Below are positions 61,351 to 64,000 of a DNA stretch of 64,000 nt, piece after piece. This stretch comes from Methylococcus mesophilus (GTDB taxonomy: Bacteria > Pseudomonadota > Gammaproteobacteria > Methylococcales > Methylococcaceae). Each line of letters begins with the position of its first letter. The stretch's first letter is position 1. The stretch is taken from the NCBI RefSeq assembly GCF_026247885.1, contig NZ_CP110921.1, positions 124,001 through 188,000 of the forward strand, read 5' to 3'. A program made the translations under genes and the position numbers. Under the pieces are notes generated by a model that worked only from the letters and a program-made list of their open reading frames with translations, was not told the DNA's origin and searched no databases.

Positions 61351-63087
61351 TCACAGCCGGTCCATGGCGAGGGGGCTCTGATTGCCTGCCCGCACCTTCT
61401 CCAGGATGCGCTGCGTTTCCGCTGCCGCGCTCATGTTTCCGCGTTTTCGCTGCACTTCCGCGAGGGCCCAAAGTGCCCAGGCATCGTTCGGGGCCTGTTC
61501 GAGCGAGGCGCGCAGTTCCCGCTCGGCGCCCGCGAGGTCGCCCGCCAGGAATTTCAAGGCCCCCAGCGAGCGGCGGACCGGGTAATACCAGTAGGGAGGC
61601 TCCATGTAGGGCAGTTTCTCCTGCTGGGCCGCCGCCCGCTCGAAGGCGGCAACGGCTTGCGCGGATTCGCCCCGCGCCTGGGCGATGCGGGCGCGGAGGA
61701 CCTCACCGGCGATGTGGACCAGATCCGGCGCCGGCACTCCGGCGGCGGACAGCGCCGAAAAATCCGCCGTTGTTTCCAGCCGCAACAAAGCGTTTAGTTC
61801 CGTCTGGGCCTCCCGAACGGCCGTCTGGCGAGCCGCAGCTACCCCCCGGGCATAGCGCCACATGGCCTGGACGTAAGGGAACTCCGAACCCGGGTCGGCC
61901 AGCTTCGATACGGCCTCCGGCGTTCCGAACTGGGCCTGGGCGAAATACGGAGCCGCCTTGATGGGCTGCGCCCAGGGTACGGCCCGGACGGCGTCGTCGG
62001 CGATGACAGTGGCGAGTTTGCCCGCGGTATCGAGAGCCATAGCGCCGTCACCGGCCATCTGCGCAGACACCATCAGGAAATGCACGTTGTGGGGATAATA
62101 GGCGAGCGCGTAGATGCCTTTGGCGCCGGTTTCCTTCAGATAAGCCTCGTCCGCGGCGATGGCGGCGCGATTGGCTTCCAACGCGTCACGATAGCGGCCC
62201 AGGCGGTAATACAGGTGGCCGGGCATGTGCACCATGTGGCCGGCGCCGGGCATCAGCCGCGCAAGCCGGTCCGCATGGGCTTCGGCCCGTTCGGGCCGGT
62301 CGGAGCTTTCCACCACGTGGATGTAGTAATGGATCGCGCCGGGATGGTCGGGATTCCGCGCCAGTACCCTTTCCAATACCTGCAGGATTTCTGTGGTGCG
62401 GCCCTTCGGTGTGTGCCTATCTTCTTCCCAATAGTCCCAGGGCGAGAGGTCCATGAGGCTTTCCGCATACAGGACGGCGATCTCGTCATCCGTGGGATAA
62501 CGCCGATAAAGTTTGCCCATGGCCTCGGCATAGGTCTGGTCCAGGGTCTTGCGGCCGGCTTCGGAATTTCCGGCGTAGCGCTTGGCGAGCGCCTCGATCA
62601 AAGCCCGTTCCTTACGAGGCCCTTGCCTGACGAGCGTCCTGGCCTGCCCGATCGCTGAACTGGCCGGAGCGATGGCGGCGGGTTCCATGGGGGCATTGAT
62701 GTTGGGGCCGAGTACCAGGGCTTCGCCCCAGAAGCACATCGCGCAGCTTGGATCGAGCTTCTGTGCCTTGCGAAACGCGCGCCGGGCTTCCAGGTGATTG
62801 AACGCGTAGCTGAGGCGCAGACCCTGGTCGAAGTAGCGCTGGGCCAGCTTGTCATGGGTCTTTATCCTGTAGCTCAGCGTACCGAGGTTGCTCCAAAGGG
62901 GCGGTTCGGTCTCGGCATAGTCATAAGCCGCCAAGGCCGCCGTCGGAAGCCGCCCCGCCTCTCCGTGACCGTGGGTATGGCCGGGGTGGCCATCGGCAGG
63001 CACGTTGACGCTGGCTGCCAGCATCGCGGCGATTAGCGGTACGTTCCTCCCGAGGGAGATGAGGGTGAGCGGCCTGTTGCAGTTCAT
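61351..63087 (-). CDS. Large TPR protein, exported
   Basis: A 578-residue protein with an N-terminal signal segment (VPLIAAMLAASVNVPADG), then a His-rich patch (GHPGHTHGHGEAG), and a run of TPR-like helical repeats (YFDQGLRLSYAFNHLEARRA; AFRKAQKLDPSCAMCFWGEA; LARNPDHPGAIHYYIHVVES). C-x-x-C occurs in SCAMC. It is probably a periplasmic or envelope scaffold; the exact role is unknown. The start at 63087 removes an upstream extension with no ribosome site. Confidence 0.75.
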   Translation of the reverse strand: MNCNRPLTLISLGRNVPLIAAMLAASVNVPADGHPGHTHGHGEAGRLPTAALAAYDYAETEPPLWSNLGTLSYRIKTHDKLAQRYFDQGLRLSYAFNHLEARRAFRKAQKLDPSCAMCFWGEALVLGPNINAPMEPAAIAPASSAIGQARTLVRQGPRKERALIEALAKRYAGNSEAGRKTLDQTYAEAMGKLYRRYPTDDEIAVLYAESLMDLSPWDYWEEDRHTPKGRTTEILQVLERVLARNPDHPGAIHYYIHVVESSDRPERAEAHADRLARLMPGAGHMVHMPGHLYYRLGRYRDALEANRAAIAADEAYLKETGAKGIYALAYYPHNVHFLMVSAQMAGDGAMALDTAGKLATVIADDAVRAVPWAQPIKAAPYFAQAQFGTPEAVSKLADPGSEFPYVQAMWRYARGVAAARQTAVREAQTELNALLRLETTADFSALSAAGVPAPDLVHIAGEVLRARIAQARGESAQAVAAFERAAAQQEKLPYMEPPYWYYPVRRSLGALKFLAGDLAGAERELRASLEQAPNDAWALWALAEVQRKRGNMSAAAETQRILEKVRAGNQSPLAMDRL

Positions 63088-63091
63088 GGAT

Positions 63092-63340
63092 TCATAAATT
63101 AAAAAACGAGAGGTTAGCTGGACGACCGGCGGCGGAATGTCCCGCCAAGCTGACCCCACGAATACGCTGCGACAGCGAACTGATCCGAATCGCTTCCGGC
63201 GAGGGCAGCGCTTTCCGGATACCTTTGATCAACTCGGCAGTGAGCTGGTACGCATTGCGATCAAAGTCGAAGGTTCCCTTTTTCGGGAGGTCACGCCTCT
63301 GTGTTGAAGCTCGGAGGATGCCGGGAAAGCGCTGCCTTCA
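63092..63340 (-). pseudogene. Open coding-like frame without a start codon
   Basis: In the 277-base gap an 80-residue frame reads LRASTQRRDLPKKGTFDFDR, NAYQLTAELIKGIRKALPSP and SLSQRIRGVSLAG to a stop at 63092. It has no ATG/GTG start and is not recognised. It may be the tail of a lost gene; chance in GC-rich DNA is possible. Confidence 0.25.
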
Positions 63341-63364
63341 CAAGTCAGGATGCTACGTGGGTGC

Positions 63365-64000
63365 CTACTTTTCCCTTTCTGCCTTCTGCTCTTCCATCAA
63401 TTCCTTGAGCCGCTCCTCGATTGCCGAGTCGGTCTGGAAATCGCGCCCTGGCGCTTTTTGCGCGAGCTTTAGGTGCAGAATCGCGTTGCGGGTCTGGCCG
63501 TCGGCGTAATAGGCTTCGGCCAGGTAGCGGTGGGATTCGGCTTCGTTCCCGAGTTGGGAATGGGCTTGCGCCAGCAGTTCGTATACTTCCGGCGTCGCGG
63601 GAAAACGGAGCAGGTACTCCTGCAGCCGCTTGCGCGCCTCCGCGGGTTTGCCGGACCGGACCAGAGTCTGGGCGTAATTCAGGCTGAGCGCGTGGTTGCC
63701 GGGAAAGCGCTTCAGGGCTTCGTCGTAGGTGGCGAGAGCGGCGGGATAGTTCTTGGCTTCGCGCTCGGCATCGGCGAGCGCATTGTAGAATTGCGACTGC
63801 TCGGGATAGTGGCGGATGAGCTCCTGGAGCATGGGTCCGCCCTGGCCGATCTTGCCCTGGGCGATCAGCGCCAGGGCCAGGCCGTAGCGGGCCACATCCC
63901 GCTGCTGGCGAGTGCCGACGTCGGAAATCGCGGTGAAATAGCTGACGCTTTCCTGAGGGTTGTGGGTCGTCTGCACGTGCAGCTTGGCTCGGATGATCTG
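63365..64000 (-). CDS. TPR C-terminal part of a larger protein, 5' end outside
   Basis: The frame is open past the window end (IIRAKLHVQTTHNP), so the gene starts beyond it. About 211 residues are visible, made of TPR repeats (ALADAEREAKNYPAALATYD; SLNYAQTLVRSGKPAEARKR; AQAHSQLGNEAESHRYLAEA). This layout would suit the C-terminal half of a BepA/YfgC-like M48 outer-membrane-assembly protease, but the protease part is not in the window. Confidence 0.65.
   Translation of the reverse strand, partial: QIIRAKLHVQTTHNPQESVSYFTAISDVGTRQQRDVARYGLALALIAQGKIGQGGPMLQELIRHYPEQSQFYNALADAEREAKNYPAALATYDEALKRFPGNHALSLNYAQTLVRSGKPAEARKRLQEYLLRFPATPEVYELLAQAHSQLGNEAESHRYLAEAYYADGQTRNAILHLKLAQKAPGRDFQTDSAIEERLKELMEEQKAEREK

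Overview
The window is GC-rich chromosomal DNA packed tightly on both strands, with many 1-4 base stop/start overlaps. Gene content (class Ia NrdAB under NrdR-type boxes, HypA/B/C/D/F, HAE1-type RND pump, DegQ/HtrA protease, VanZ, ChrA/ChrB) points to a gammaproteobacterium. An AlkB-like hydroxylase and hydrogenase maturation genes would suit a Methylococcus-like methanotroph, but that is inference: no rRNA or other taxonomic marker is present. I found no tRNA, rRNA, CRISPR array or complete insertion sequence.

Layout. 1-6.8 kb: glycine-zipper protein end, then an unusual group of acyl-CoA ligase, tandem haem-oxygenase-like diiron protein, O-carbamoyltransferase and AlkB-like membrane hydroxylase. 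6.8-10.2 kb: a decayed PepSY-like gene, chromate resistance chrB-chrA, and beta-propeller debris. 10.2-16.1 kb: vanZ-like gene and an nrdA - small membrane protein - cytochrome b561 - nrdB block with a promoter and two NrdR-type boxes. 16.2-22.3 kb: TelA-like protein, then a three-gene sensory operon (substrate-binding lipoprotein, hybrid kinase, HD-GYP response regulator). 22.4-27.6 kb: MscS-type channel, PspC protein, a DnaA paralogue that has lost key residues, and a membrane coiled-coil protein. 27.7-29.9 kb: sirtuin operon with a Cys-repeat secreted protein, then a Uma2-type gene.

30-39.8 kb is an accessory region: orphan AbrB antitoxin with a vestigial partner, VapBC, an AT-rich two-gene cassette (AlpA-like HTH fused to a PD-(D/E)XK nuclease, plus a small protein) that interrupts an older gene, a WYL regulator, a DUF2779 RecB-like nuclease, and a translationally coupled small protein / double AAA+ ATPase pair. 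This is the best place to look for an undescribed defence-type system.

39.8-44.6 kb carries hypC-A-B-D-F without hydrogenase structural genes or hypE. 44.7-53 kb has degQ and an efflux operon (outer-membrane factor, adaptor, RND pump, TetR) whose promoter is overlaid by two related palindromes. 53-55.2 kb: MntA/HepT toxin-antitoxin, a thermonuclease-like secreted protein and an RluA-type pseudouridine synthase. 55.3-57.4 kb: Tat-exported phospholipase C. 57.7-61.2 kb: an ECF42-type sigma factor cluster with VOC, WYL, GyrI-like and DGPF/YciI proteins. 61.3-64 kb: a large TPR lipo/secreted-type protein and the C-terminal part of a TPR protein that runs off the window.
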